Shown: piece by piece, positions 1 to 8,062 of the stretch
How the letters are laid out: every line of letters starts with the position of its first letter
Position numbering within the stretch: the first letter of the stretch is position 1
Origin: Cystobacter fuscus
GTDB lineage: Bacteria; Myxococcota; Myxococcia; Myxococcales; Myxococcaceae
Direction of reading: 5' to 3'
Assembly: GCF_002305875.1 (NCBI RefSeq)
Contig: NZ_CP022098.1
Span: 4,960,001 to 5,024,000, forward strand
DNA: 64,000 nucleotides
Notes under the pieces: generated by a model
Seen by the model: only the letters and a program-made list of their open reading frames with translations
Databases searched by the model: none
Told to the model about the DNA's origin: nothing
Made by a program: the position numbers and the translations under genes

Positions 1-1
1 T

Positions 2-398
2 CGTGCGCCGCCCAGGGCACCCGCTCCACTCTCACCCCATGCTCGCGGCAGTGCACACGGCGCGGGGCGTAATGCAGCCAGAAGATGGTTTGTCCCAGCG
101 CCAGGTGCCGCCACAGCCGCCCAGGGCTCGCGTCGTAGCCGGGGGCGGGCCGGCCGCACACTCCACAGCGCGGCTTGCGCTGGCACGGGCGCACCTCCAC
201 CACCACTCCCTTGGCCTCCAGCCGGGCCCCTTGCACACTCAGCCTCTGGATGCGCAACACCCGCCCCAGCACCTCTCGCAGCCTTGGCCCCGCCACGCCC
301 CGCCTCCCCCTCCAGCACCGCAGGGGCGGCACGTACTGCAACTCCGCGACCTGGTCTCTTCCCAGAGCGACAGCCTCTATCGGCTTCTCGCTCCCCAT
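2..398 (-). CDS. ISL3-family transposase, N-terminal part (cut by window edge)
   Basis: Reading the minus strand from an ATG at 398, an open frame of 132 codons runs off the left edge of the window. An in-frame TGA lies just upstream, so this ATG or a later codon is the start. The translation contains CQRKPRCGVCGRP, then a WRHLALGQ stretch and HYAPRRVHCREHG. This is the Cys/His zinc-binding N-terminal region of ISL3-type (DDE) transposases, which bind the element ends. The catalytic domain lies outside the window, so it cannot be judged whether the element is intact. I could not identify the terminal inverted repeat in the roughly 280 bases between this start and the next gene. Family assignment is from motif recognition only. 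Confidence 0.75.
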   Translation of the reverse strand, partial: MGSEKPIEAVALGRDQVAELQYVPPLRCWRGRRGVAGPRLREVLGRVLRIQRLSVQGARLEAKGVVVEVRPCQRKPRCGVCGRPAPGYDASPGRLWRHLALGQTIFWLHYAPRRVHCREHGVRVERVPWAAH

Positions 399-676
399 CT
401 CTCATCGGAGACCCTCCCGTCCACGGCGGGAACGCCCATTTCGGCTACAGAAGATCCACATTTAACTGACTTCCGTTATGACACCCTCTCCGGACACCCT
501 CTCGAGGCGCGGGCTTGCTCACCTCTCGTTCAACTGCTCGTTCGAGGAGCAGCCAACCTGAAACGGTAGTCCCTGGCGCCCCTTTGAAGGCAGGGATTTT
601 ACTATAAGCTGGATTCCAGCGATTGCGCCTTCGCGCGTGTCGCAGTTCCACACATCAAAAGAGACAAGCTCACTTC

Positions 677-1546
677 ATGTTGAGGTTTTTCATCAGTAGG
701 ACGTTGGCTGCCCGCTTGCGCATGTCGTCCATGACCACGAGACTGGGTGTGCTGACCAGCGTGATGGCGGGACTCACGGTTCCGGCACAGGTACAGGCGC
801 AGGACACCCAGACGCAGTTGGTTATCACGAAGGTGGAGGTGAACTACGCCTTGAGCCAGATGACCATCCATGGTCGAAACCTCGCCACTGCCTCTGGTGT
901 CCCGCCCGTCGTCCAGTTCATGGGAACGGGAGTGGGGGTCGTGACCTACGACACCTCTAATGTCATCATCTCCGTGCCTCTATCGTTCCTGGGAGCCGGT
1001 TCCTACCTGCTGACGATGTCGACCGGCCCCAACGTGGAACAGAATGACTCCTTCGATGTGACTCTGGGCACACAGGGCCCCAAGGGCGATCCCGGCCCGC
1101 AGGGCTCTCCGGGTCCCAAGGGAGACAAGGGCGATACCGGTGCAGCCGGTCCTCGAGGTGAAAAGGGTGACCCTGGGGCGACGGGTGCCGTTGGCCCGGT
1201 CGGTCCCGAGGGCAAGCAAGGTCCAATTGGTCCTCAAGGCGAGAAAGGGCTGACGGGCGCCATTGGTCCCAAGGGCGATACCGGTCAGACCGGACCCCAA
1301 GGCCCTCCTGGTCCCAAAGCAATCGTTCAGTGTGGAGTTGTGAACGGGCCGGTTTCAGCCTCTGGTGCATGGACTTATGCACGCTGTCCGGCGGGATGGT
1401 ATGCAATGGGAGGCGCGTGTTCTCAGAGTGGGGGATCTACGACTTTCGCGCAATCATCTCTTTCTGCTGGCGCTTATGGTTGCTATCTTATAAACACATC
1501 CAGCAACAAGGTGATGGCGGCGGCAACGTGTTGCTATATCCAATAA
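677..1546 (+). CDS. secreted TIG-domain collagen-like protein
   Basis: A protein of about 289 residues. An N-terminal signal peptide ends around PAQVQAQ. It is followed by an IPT/TIG-like beta-sandwich (from about VITKVEVNY to DSFDVTLG). Then come 28 uninterrupted Gly-X-Y triplets at nt 1067-1318, many of them GPK, GDP or GPQ, and a Cys-containing C-terminal domain of about 75 residues with at least six cysteines. The TIG-plus-collagen arrangement is known from bacterial and phage surface fibres that trimerise through the collagen helix. The role is probably an extracellular fibre or adhesin, but the ligand is unknown. No good ribosome binding site decides the start: ATGs at 677, 722 and an upstream codon at 623 all precede the signal sequence. 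It lies beside a transposase and a broken gene in a less GC-rich patch, suggesting acquired DNA. Confidence 0.8.
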   Translation: MLRFFISRTLAARLRMSSMTTRLGVLTSVMAGLTVPAQVQAQDTQTQLVITKVEVNYALSQMTIHGRNLATASGVPPVVQFMGTGVGVVTYDTSNVIISVPLSFLGAGSYLLTMSTGPNVEQNDSFDVTLGTQGPKGDPGPQGSPGPKGDKGDTGAAGPRGEKGDPGATGAVGPVGPEGKQGPIGPQGEKGLTGAIGPKGDTGQTGPQGPPGPKAIVQCGVVNGPVSASGAWTYARCPAGWYAMGGACSQSGGSTTFAQSSLSAGAYGCYLINTSSNKVMAAATCCYIQ

Positions 1547-1689
1547 GGTCGCGCACGTTTGTGATGAGGCGGCAGGTCGGATCTTTGGTATGGTTCGTGT
1601 GTCTGCCTGGATATGCGGGGTTTTGTAAGGGTCTTCTGCCAGGCTGTGCCGATATTTGAGTTGGCGCTTTCGAAAGGCATGTGGATGCC

Positions 1690-1926
1690 CTGGTTTGCGA
1701 ATACCTTGTCGCCGCAGGCATTGGCCACCAGTTCACCGCCGGCATTGGTGGCCACCTGAGCGTCCGGAATCATGTGCTGGTTCGTGAGGAGCCAGGGACC
1801 CGCTACGAGGAAGCCGGTTCCTCGGACCCTGGGCGTGAGGATCCGGCAGACGCTTCGGGACACTTTGATGCCGTGGTGAAGCCAGGAGATGCTCCGGAGA
1901 TGGCTGATTCCGAAGATCTTCTCCAC
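1690..1926 (-). pseudogene. decayed trypsin-like serine protease fragment
   Basis: The minus-strand frame beginning at 1926 reads ...RSISWLHHGIKVSRSVCRI... then RGTGFLVAGPWLLTNQHMIP. This resembles trypsin-like peptidases around the catalytic histidine, where the usual form is GTGFLV...LLTNHHV. After about 75 residues the similarity stops; the frame then reads sequence unlike the family and ends near 1534. The Asp and Ser catalytic regions are absent. The fragment sits directly downstream of the histidine kinase gene and points the same way. I read it as a truncated remnant, not a functional short gene. Confidence 0.6.
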
Positions 1927-1949
1927 ATGCTGGCCTTCACCCCCACGTC

Positions 1950-4193
1950 TCAGACCGCCCGGCGCTTCTTCTCGCGCCTGGACTTGCGCTCATGCCGGGG
2001 CGGAGTTGGCGTGCCATCCGGAGGCGGAGTCTCGGCGAGCCTCCCGTTGGGAAAGGACGGCTCGTTCGCGAGCCCCGAGTCATGGGTCTGGGTGGGCTCG
2101 GGGGGAGGGGCGGGCAGGCGGATGATGAACGTGGCGCCCTCGCCCGGCTTGCTGCGCACCGACAGCGTCCCCCCGTGGTTCTTCACGATGCGCTGCGAGA
2201 TGGCCAGCCCCAGCCCCGTGCCCTTCTGCTTCGTCGTGTAGAAGGGCACGAAGATGCTCTGGTGCTGCTCGGGCGGAATCCCCGGGCCCGTGTCCGACAC
2301 GTGCAGCTCGACGAACGAGTCCCCCGCGTGCCGGAAGTCGTTGAAGCGGTCCGGCCGCACCGTCTTCACCGTGATGCCTCCTCCCGCTTCCCCGCCCAGC
2401 GCCTGCATCGCGTTCTGCACCAGGTTGATGAGCACCTGCTTGAGCTGCTCCGCATCCGCCTCCACCCGCGGCAGGTTCTCCTCCTGCTCCACCTTGAGCT
2501 CCAACCCCGCCGGCAGCTCGTTGTGGATGAGCCGCGCCGTGCGCGTCACCACCTCGTTCAGGTCCGTGGGCCCGAACGTCTGCTTCAGCGGCCTCGCGTA
2601 GTCGAGGAACGCCGACACCACCCCGTTGAGCCGGTTGACCTCCTCGACGATCACCTCCAGGAACTCTCCTTCCTCGCCCGGCAGCCGCCGCGGATCCAGA
2701 CACTGCGCCGCGCCCTTGATGGCCCCCAGCGGATTGCGGATTTCATGCGCCAGGCCCGCCGCCATCTCGCCCAGCGCCGCCAGGCGATCTCTCTCTCGGA
2801 TGGTCTCGTACAGCTTGGAGTTCTCCAGCGCCGTCGCCAGCCGCTCGGCCACCTCCAGCATCAGCGCGATCTCATCCGAGGCGTACGCCTCCGGCACCCG
2901 CTCGTCCCACAGGTTGAGGAAGCCGATCACCCGGTCATTGCCCAAGAGCGGCACCGTGATGCCCGCCTTCATCTGCACCAGCGCCGCGCGCGTGTCGTGC
3001 AGCCGCTTGAGCTCGTCCCGGAAGCGCTTGCCCTCCACCGCCTGCTGCCTCATCACCGCGATGCGCCGCTCCACGTTCTCCAGCAGCACCGCCTTCTGCC
3101 CCGACGCCACCGCGAACAGCACCCCGCGCGCCGCCCCCGTGTCCAGGAACGACACCGGCGCCGGCCCCCGCGCGTCCAACAGCCGGTAGCCCGGCCGGTC
3201 CTCGGCCAGGAGGTACAGCGACGCGTGGGTGATTCGCCCCGACTCGTGCAGCGCGTCGAGCACCAGCCGCGCCAGCTCGGAGATCTCGATGACGCCCGCC
3301 ATGCGCGCCCGCGTGCTGCCGAGCACCCGCAGCAGCTCGAAGCGCTCGCGGAAGAAGACCGCCACCACCCGCTCCTCCACCTTGGCCCGTAAGGGCTCCA
3401 GGAGGATGAGCAGCACGAACGCCGCCACCACCGTGTTGAAGATGAAGAGCGACGTGTTGTTCTTGTCCACCCACATCGTCAGCAGCGTGAAGACCACCGC
3501 CAGGATGGAGGCGAGCACCGTCTGCGAGACGATCTTCGCCAGGAGCTCGTGCAGATCCATCAGCCGCAGCCGCAACAGCGTCTGCGCGAGGAAGAACAGG
3601 TAGAGCGTGGTGAAGACGGGCCCCAGCGGGGTGGGGAAGGGCAGCCCGTAGCGCTCGAGCTGATCCAGCACGCTGAAGAGGATGGCCGCCCCGGCGCCAA
3701 TGGCCAGGTACGTCAGCCTCAGCCGCTCGATGCGCGACTCGGTGGTGCGCACTCGTCGCAGCAGCAACGACACCGAGGCCAGCAGCGCGCCGAGCACCCA
3801 CGTGCCCACGACGATCCGCGCCCACTCCTTCTGGGCCAGCGGGGACACCGCCACCATCAGCCCGAACACGGCCGAGAGGAAGGCGAGCCGCCTGCCCAGC
3901 AGGTGGGTACCCTGGCTGACGCCGAGGAACTCGAGGAAGAAGGCGACGGCCGCGCCAGGAACGAGCGAAGCCAGTAGGATGGTGGCTCCCACCGCCACCC
4001 GCGCCACCCACGGGTAGTGGCCCGAGGGGAACACTCCATGGATGAAGGTGGAGAGGTAGTATCCCCCCAACGTCAACGCGAAGACGGAGTAGAGCGTGAG
4101 CACCCGCGGACGTGCGGCTCTCAACAACATGGACACGCCAAGCGCCAGGCCGATGATGGATGCGAGAAGTGCGCTCTGTGTCCGGATGTCCAT
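1950..4193 (-). CDS. NtrB-like membrane sensor histidine kinase with GAF domain
   Basis: A 747-residue two-component sensor kinase. The first 270 residues or so form about eight hydrophobic helices, a multi-TM sensor of the 7TM type. A GAF-like domain follows at about 300-465. The HisKA motif AHEIRNP has its phospho-acceptor His at residue 483. The HATPase domain has the N-box Asn at 594, DTGPGI with Asp at 634, and a GTGLGLA G2 box. The HisKA region is of the NtrB/AtoS type (LAALGEMAAGLAHEIRNPLGAIKGA begins near 472), a group that often partners sigma-54 activators. No response regulator lies next to it, so it is an orphan here. The C-terminal 50 residues are Pro-, Lys- and Arg-rich and probably disordered. 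It is transcribed divergently from the transglycosylase gene at 4297, and the signal it senses is unknown. Confidence 0.9.
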   Translation of the reverse strand: MDIRTQSALLASIIGLALGVSMLLRAARPRVLTLYSVFALTLGGYYLSTFIHGVFPSGHYPWVARVAVGATILLASLVPGAAVAFFLEFLGVSQGTHLLGRRLAFLSAVFGLMVAVSPLAQKEWARIVVGTWVLGALLASVSLLLRRVRTTESRIERLRLTYLAIGAGAAILFSVLDQLERYGLPFPTPLGPVFTTLYLFFLAQTLLRLRLMDLHELLAKIVSQTVLASILAVVFTLLTMWVDKNNTSLFIFNTVVAAFVLLILLEPLRAKVEERVVAVFFRERFELLRVLGSTRARMAGVIEISELARLVLDALHESGRITHASLYLLAEDRPGYRLLDARGPAPVSFLDTGAARGVLFAVASGQKAVLLENVERRIAVMRQQAVEGKRFRDELKRLHDTRAALVQMKAGITVPLLGNDRVIGFLNLWDERVPEAYASDEIALMLEVAERLATALENSKLYETIRERDRLAALGEMAAGLAHEIRNPLGAIKGAAQCLDPRRLPGEEGEFLEVIVEEVNRLNGVVSAFLDYARPLKQTFGPTDLNEVVTRTARLIHNELPAGLELKVEQEENLPRVEADAEQLKQVLINLVQNAMQALGGEAGGGITVKTVRPDRFNDFRHAGDSFVELHVSDTGPGIPPEQHQSIFVPFYTTKQKGTGLGLAISQRIVKNHGGTLSVRSKPGEGATFIIRLPAPPPEPTQTHDSGLANEPSFPNGRLAETPPPDGTPTPPRHERKSRREKKRRAV

Positions 4194-4296
4194 GGGCGGG
4201 TCGAGAGTCTAACCTTCATCGCGTTCTGGAAATTTTTCCCCTGCTTCCCCGTGTCTCCTGTCGCCGCCCCGGTCCATCTCCCAGGGCACCCCCAGT

Positions 4297-6702
4297 ATGA
4301 AAGCCTTCCTGCCGCTGTTCGCCGTCGCCGCCGCCACCTCGCTGGCCTTCACCCAGGCGTCTCCCCCCCCGGAGTCCGCCTCCCAGGAGCCGGCCGCGCC
4401 TCCCCGGTCGCTCACCGGCAACGCGCCCCCCGAGGCCCAGCTCTCGCCCCCCCCGGACACGGAGAAGTCCCTCGTGCCCCCGGGCTACATGCAGGTCTTC
4501 AACCCGGCCTTCCCGGGTGAGCCGCCCCCGGCGCCGCCCCTGGCCCTTCCCGTCTCCCTCGGTCGCGCCTACGGCCTGGAGGACCTCGCCCCGTACTTCG
4601 CCCAGGGCACGCTCCCGCTGGCCAAGGCCGCCTTCGACCAGGGCCAGTACACGCGCACCCGCGAGCTGCTCGAGAAGGAGGGCAACTCTCCCCCCGTGCG
4701 CTACCTGCGCGCCTTGAGCGCCGTGCGCGCCGGAGACAACGCGCGCGCCGCCGAGGAGATGCGCTCCCTGGCCGCGGACTACCCCGCGCTGCGCGACCGC
4801 TGCCTCACCCACGCCGGCGTCGCCCTGGAGGCCCTCGGCCGCTTCCCCGAGGCCGCCGAGATGCTCTCCCAGGTGCCCGAGTCGTCCCGGCTCTACGCCG
4901 ATGCCCGCCTGGGGCTCGGCCGCGTGCTGCGCAAGACGAAGGACGCCGAGGGCGCCCTCACCGCGCTCGCGCCCCTGGCCAACCTCGTCGCCCCCGCCTG
5001 GGGCCGCAACGTCGGCGCCGAGGCCCTGCTGGCCTGCGCCGACCTCGCCGTGGACCTGAAGGACAAGGCGCGCGAGCGCGACTTCCTCTGGCGCCTGTGG
5101 GCCCGCCACCCCCTCACCCCCCTGGCGCAGGTCGCCCAGGCCCGGCTCAAGGGCCAGCAGCCCCCCTTGGAGATGAAGGTCGTGCGCGCCGAGCAGCTCA
5201 TCGAGCTGCACCGCAACCGCCAGGGTCTGGAACTGCTCCAGCCCCTCCTGCCCAAGCTCGTGCTCCCCGACGCGCTCGCCTGCCGCGCCCACTTCGCCTA
5301 CGGCAAGGCCCTGCGCAAGGAGCGCCAGCACACCAGCGCCATCGCCGCGCTCACCCCCGTGGCCAACAAGTGCCAGGATCGCGAGCTGCTGCCCCGCGTG
5401 CTCTACGTGCTCGGCTCCTCGCGCTCCATCGTGGATCAGGTGCGCGGCCCCGAGACGTACGAGCGGCTCGCCCGCGACTTCCCCGAGCACTCCTTCGCCG
5501 ATGACGCGCTCTTCTTCGCCGCCGACCTGTACGTGAAGACGGGACGGCTGGAGCTCGCCTCCGAGCGCCTCAAGACGCTGGCCATGCTCTACCCCCAGGG
5601 CGACTACCTGGGCGAGGCGCTCTTCAAGGACTACTGGATCGCCCGCGAGCGCAAGGTCGCCGACGGGGGCATCCCCATCCTCGAGGAGATCGAGAAGCGC
5701 TTCGCCGAGGCGGACGAGACGAACGACGTGGAGCGCGCGCGCTACTGGCGGGCTCGCACGCTGCAGGAGCGCAAGCAGCCCGAGCAGGCCGCGACGCTCT
5801 TCGAGTCGCTCGCGCTGGAGCACCCCGCCACCTACTACGGCCTGCTGGCGCGCACGATGCTGGGCACGCTCGACGCGGAGCGCACGCGGCGCCTGGCTCC
5901 CCAGCTCGACTTCTCCCAGCAGGAGCGGCGCGAGCCCTGGCCGCTGCACGCCGGCGACATGGAGAAGGATCCGCACTTCCTCGCCGCCGTGGAGCTGTTG
6001 CGCCTGGGCTTCCCCGAGGCGGTGTCCTCGGAGCTGCTCGCCATCAACCGCGTGAGCCTCCCGGCCGAGAACATCCGGCTCATCGTGCACCTGCTGGCGC
6101 TGTCCGGAGATGAGCGCGGGGCCCACGCGGTGGCGCGCATCGCCCTGCGCCGGGACCTGAGCGGCCCCATCACCCCCCAGACGCGCCCGTTGTGGGAGGT
6201 GGCCTATCCCAACGCCTTCCGCGACCTCATCGAGAAGCACACCGCCGCGGCGGGCGTGGAGCCGGACCTGCTGCAGGCCCTGATGCGCGAGGAGAGCGCG
6301 TTGGACCCGAAGGCGCTCTCGTGGGCGGGGGCGCTCGGCCTCACCCAGCTCATGCCCACCACGGCCAATGCGGTGGCCCGGCAGCTCAAGCTCAAGGCTC
6401 CCTCGACGCAGGCGCTCCTGGAGCCGGAGCTCAACATCCGTCTGGGCGCGCACTACCTGGGCTCGCTCATCAAGCGCTTCCCCGGGCAGACGCCGTTCGC
6501 CGTGGGCAGCTACAACGCGGGCCCCCTGGCGGTGGACAGGTGGCGCGCGGATCGTCCGGGCATGCCGCTGGACGCGTGGGTGGAGGAGGTGCCCATCGCC
6601 GAGACGCGCGGCTACATCAAGCGCGTGCTGCGCTCGTTCAACACCTACCAGCTCCTCTACGGGCGCCCCACCAAGGCGCCCCTGCTCCAGGCTTCCAAGT
6701 AG
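4297..6702 (+). CDS. Slt70-type lytic murein transglycosylase with TPR solenoid
   Basis: An 801-residue exported enzyme. It has a signal peptide (MKAFLPLFAVAAATSLAFTQA), a Pro-rich linker, a long alpha-helical TPR-like solenoid (about 90-640) and a C-terminal SLT (GH23) domain. The catalytic Glu is in the MREESALDP motif, at about residue 666. The downstream ALGLTQLMPTT and SYNAGP motifs are both intact. This is the domain order of soluble lytic transglycosylases, which cleave the MurNAc-GlcNAc bond of peptidoglycan to form 1,6-anhydroMurNAc, acting in the periplasm. It is transcribed divergently from the sensor kinase across about 100 bp. It converges with the flavoprotein gene downstream, only 21 bases away. 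It is one of three SLT-domain genes in the window. Confidence 0.92.
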   Translation: MKAFLPLFAVAAATSLAFTQASPPPESASQEPAAPPRSLTGNAPPEAQLSPPPDTEKSLVPPGYMQVFNPAFPGEPPPAPPLALPVSLGRAYGLEDLAPYFAQGTLPLAKAAFDQGQYTRTRELLEKEGNSPPVRYLRALSAVRAGDNARAAEEMRSLAADYPALRDRCLTHAGVALEALGRFPEAAEMLSQVPESSRLYADARLGLGRVLRKTKDAEGALTALAPLANLVAPAWGRNVGAEALLACADLAVDLKDKARERDFLWRLWARHPLTPLAQVAQARLKGQQPPLEMKVVRAEQLIELHRNRQGLELLQPLLPKLVLPDALACRAHFAYGKALRKERQHTSAIAALTPVANKCQDRELLPRVLYVLGSSRSIVDQVRGPETYERLARDFPEHSFADDALFFAADLYVKTGRLELASERLKTLAMLYPQGDYLGEALFKDYWIARERKVADGGIPILEEIEKRFAEADETNDVERARYWRARTLQERKQPEQAATLFESLALEHPATYYGLLARTMLGTLDAERTRRLAPQLDFSQQERREPWPLHAGDMEKDPHFLAAVELLRLGFPEAVSSELLAINRVSLPAENIRLIVHLLALSGDERGAHAVARIALRRDLSGPITPQTRPLWEVAYPNAFRDLIEKHTAAAGVEPDLLQALMREESALDPKALSWAGALGLTQLMPTTANAVARQLKLKAPSTQALLEPELNIRLGAHYLGSLIKRFPGQTPFAVGSYNAGPLAVDRWRADRPGMPLDAWVEEVPIAETRGYIKRVLRSFNTYQLLYGRPTKAPLLQASK

Positions 6703-6723
6703 CGAGCGGGCGGCTCCGGCCGC

Positions 6724-7893
6724 TCAGGTCCAGAAGCCCGTGGGCTGCCCGAGCAGGGCGGCCCCGGCCTGGCCGAACCAGCCTTCCGCCGCGGCCGCGT
6801 GCTGCCGGAAGGTGTGCAGGTCCCGGAAGCGCCGCTGCAGGCTCGAGCCGTCCTTGAGCGCGCTGCCGCCCGCCGCCTGGTAGCACGCGCCCACGACCTC
6901 GACCGCCGTCTCCGTCACCCAGGCCAGGGCCGCCGAGACCCGTGGTGCCACGGCCGGAATGGCCGCGGGGTTGTTCGTGCTCGCGTCCCAGAGTTCCTCG
7001 GAGAGGTCGCGCAGCAGCGCCCGGGCCGCCCGCGCACGCGTGTCGGCGCGGCCGAGCTGGAGCTGGAAGACGGGGGACTCGGAGAGGGGCGCGCGGGCGT
7101 ACATCCGCCGCTTGCCCGTCCCGACGAGCGTCACCAGATCCTCCAGCGCGCCCTGGGCGATGCCCAGCGCCACCGCCGCCATGTGCAGCGCGAATTGCAA
7201 CAGGGGCGCGACGAAGACCGGGCCCGGCAGGTGGGACGTGCCGGAGAAGATGTCGAGGGTGTTCTCCTCGGGGCAGAAGACGCCCTCCATCTCGAGGTCA
7301 TGGCTGCCCGTGCCCCTCAGGCCGAGCACGTTCCAGGTGTCGAGGATGCGCACCTCCTGGGGCCGCAGGAGCATGGCCCGCATCCGGGGCGTGCCCTCGG
7401 TGGGGCTCGGGAGCGGCTTGCCGTCACGCAGGACGACGCAGTTGCCCATCAGCCAGTCCGCGTGCTGGCAGCCGCTGGCGAAGGCCCACCGCCCGGTGAC
7501 GCGGTAGCCACCCGGTTCCACTACCGCCTGTCCCTGGGCGTTGAAGCCGCCAGCCAGGATGACGTCCGGCCCTCCCGAGTAGATGGCATCGAAGCGCTCC
7601 CGTGACAGGAACGAGAAGAGGTGGGGGCTCTCCGAGCCGATCATCGTCGTCCACCCGGTGGCCCCATCCGCTCGGGCCAGGGTCTCCAGGACCTGCATGC
7701 CGGTGCGCAGGTCCACCTCGAGGCCTCCATGGCTCCGGGGGACGAACATCCGGAAGAAGCCCGCCTGCTTGAGCTGGCCGAGCAGCTCCAACGGCAGCCG
7801 GCGCCCCGCCTCGATGTCCGCCGCCCGGGAGGACACCACCGGAGCCAGCTCCCGCGCCGCGTCCAGCACCTGTTTCGCCTTGGCATTCATCAT
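6724..7893 (-). CDS. acyl-CoA dehydrogenase-fold flavoprotein (monooxygenase-like)
   Basis: A 389-residue protein of the acyl-CoA dehydrogenase superfamily. The N-terminal helical domain contains FRMFVPRSHGG. The middle beta domain contains GYRVTGRWAFASGCQHADW, and the C-terminal helical domain has ALKDGSSLQRRFRDLHT. The GRWAFASG...AD pattern and the overall length fit the flavin-dependent hydroxylase/monooxygenase branch (HpaB/HsaA/DszC-like) better than a true acyl-CoA dehydrogenase. Two-component members of that branch need a separate flavin reductase, and none is seen nearby. The ATG at 7893 is chosen because GAGGAG lies six bases upstream; an upstream in-frame start would add a low-quality extension of about 50 residues. 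A strong minus-strand hairpin separates it from the adhesin gene upstream. The substrate is unknown. Confidence 0.8.
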   Translation of the reverse strand: MMNAKAKQVLDAARELAPVVSSRAADIEAGRRLPLELLGQLKQAGFFRMFVPRSHGGLEVDLRTGMQVLETLARADGATGWTTMIGSESPHLFSFLSRERFDAIYSGGPDVILAGGFNAQGQAVVEPGGYRVTGRWAFASGCQHADWLMGNCVVLRDGKPLPSPTEGTPRMRAMLLRPQEVRILDTWNVLGLRGTGSHDLEMEGVFCPEENTLDIFSGTSHLPGPVFVAPLLQFALHMAAVALGIAQGALEDLVTLVGTGKRRMYARAPLSESPVFQLQLGRADTRARAARALLRDLSEELWDASTNNPAAIPAVAPRVSAALAWVTETAVEVVGACYQAAGGSALKDGSSLQRRFRDLHTFRQHAAAAEGWFGQAGAALLGQPTGFWT

Positions 7894-8004
7894 GTGCTCC
7901 TCACTGAGGGGATGGGGCGGGTGGAGCCCGCCGGCCTCGGAGTGAGTCTCTATCGCGGGGGGAGTGATGGCCCCGTGACGGCCCGGCGGGGAGCCAGAAA
8001 AGGA

Positions 8005-8039
8005 CCGGGCCCCGCTTCCCAGGAGGGAAGGGGGCCCGG
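8005..8039 (-). terminator. rho-independent terminator after the Ig-repeat adhesin
   Basis: A long GC-rich inverted repeat: CCGGGCCCCGCTTCCC, loop AGGA, then GGGAAG and GGGGCCCGG. Read on the minus strand it is followed by CCTTTTC. It lies 24 bases beyond the adhesin stop at 8063 and upstream of the flavoprotein start at 7893. This would end the OmpA/adhesin transcript and isolate the flavoprotein gene. Confidence 0.8.
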
Positions 8040-8062
8040 CTTGCATCACGTGTGGGTGGGGC

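Noticed and set aside
577-610. TCCCTG/CAGGGA hairpin followed by TTTT before the collagen gene as a terminator
   Set aside because: Only a six-base stem with a 13-base loop; no plus-strand gene precedes it to terminate.
4216-6453. Minus-strand open frame of 745 codons opposite the transglycosylase
   Set aside because: Low-complexity Gly/Leu/Ala/Arg shadow; the plus frame has all SLT motifs.
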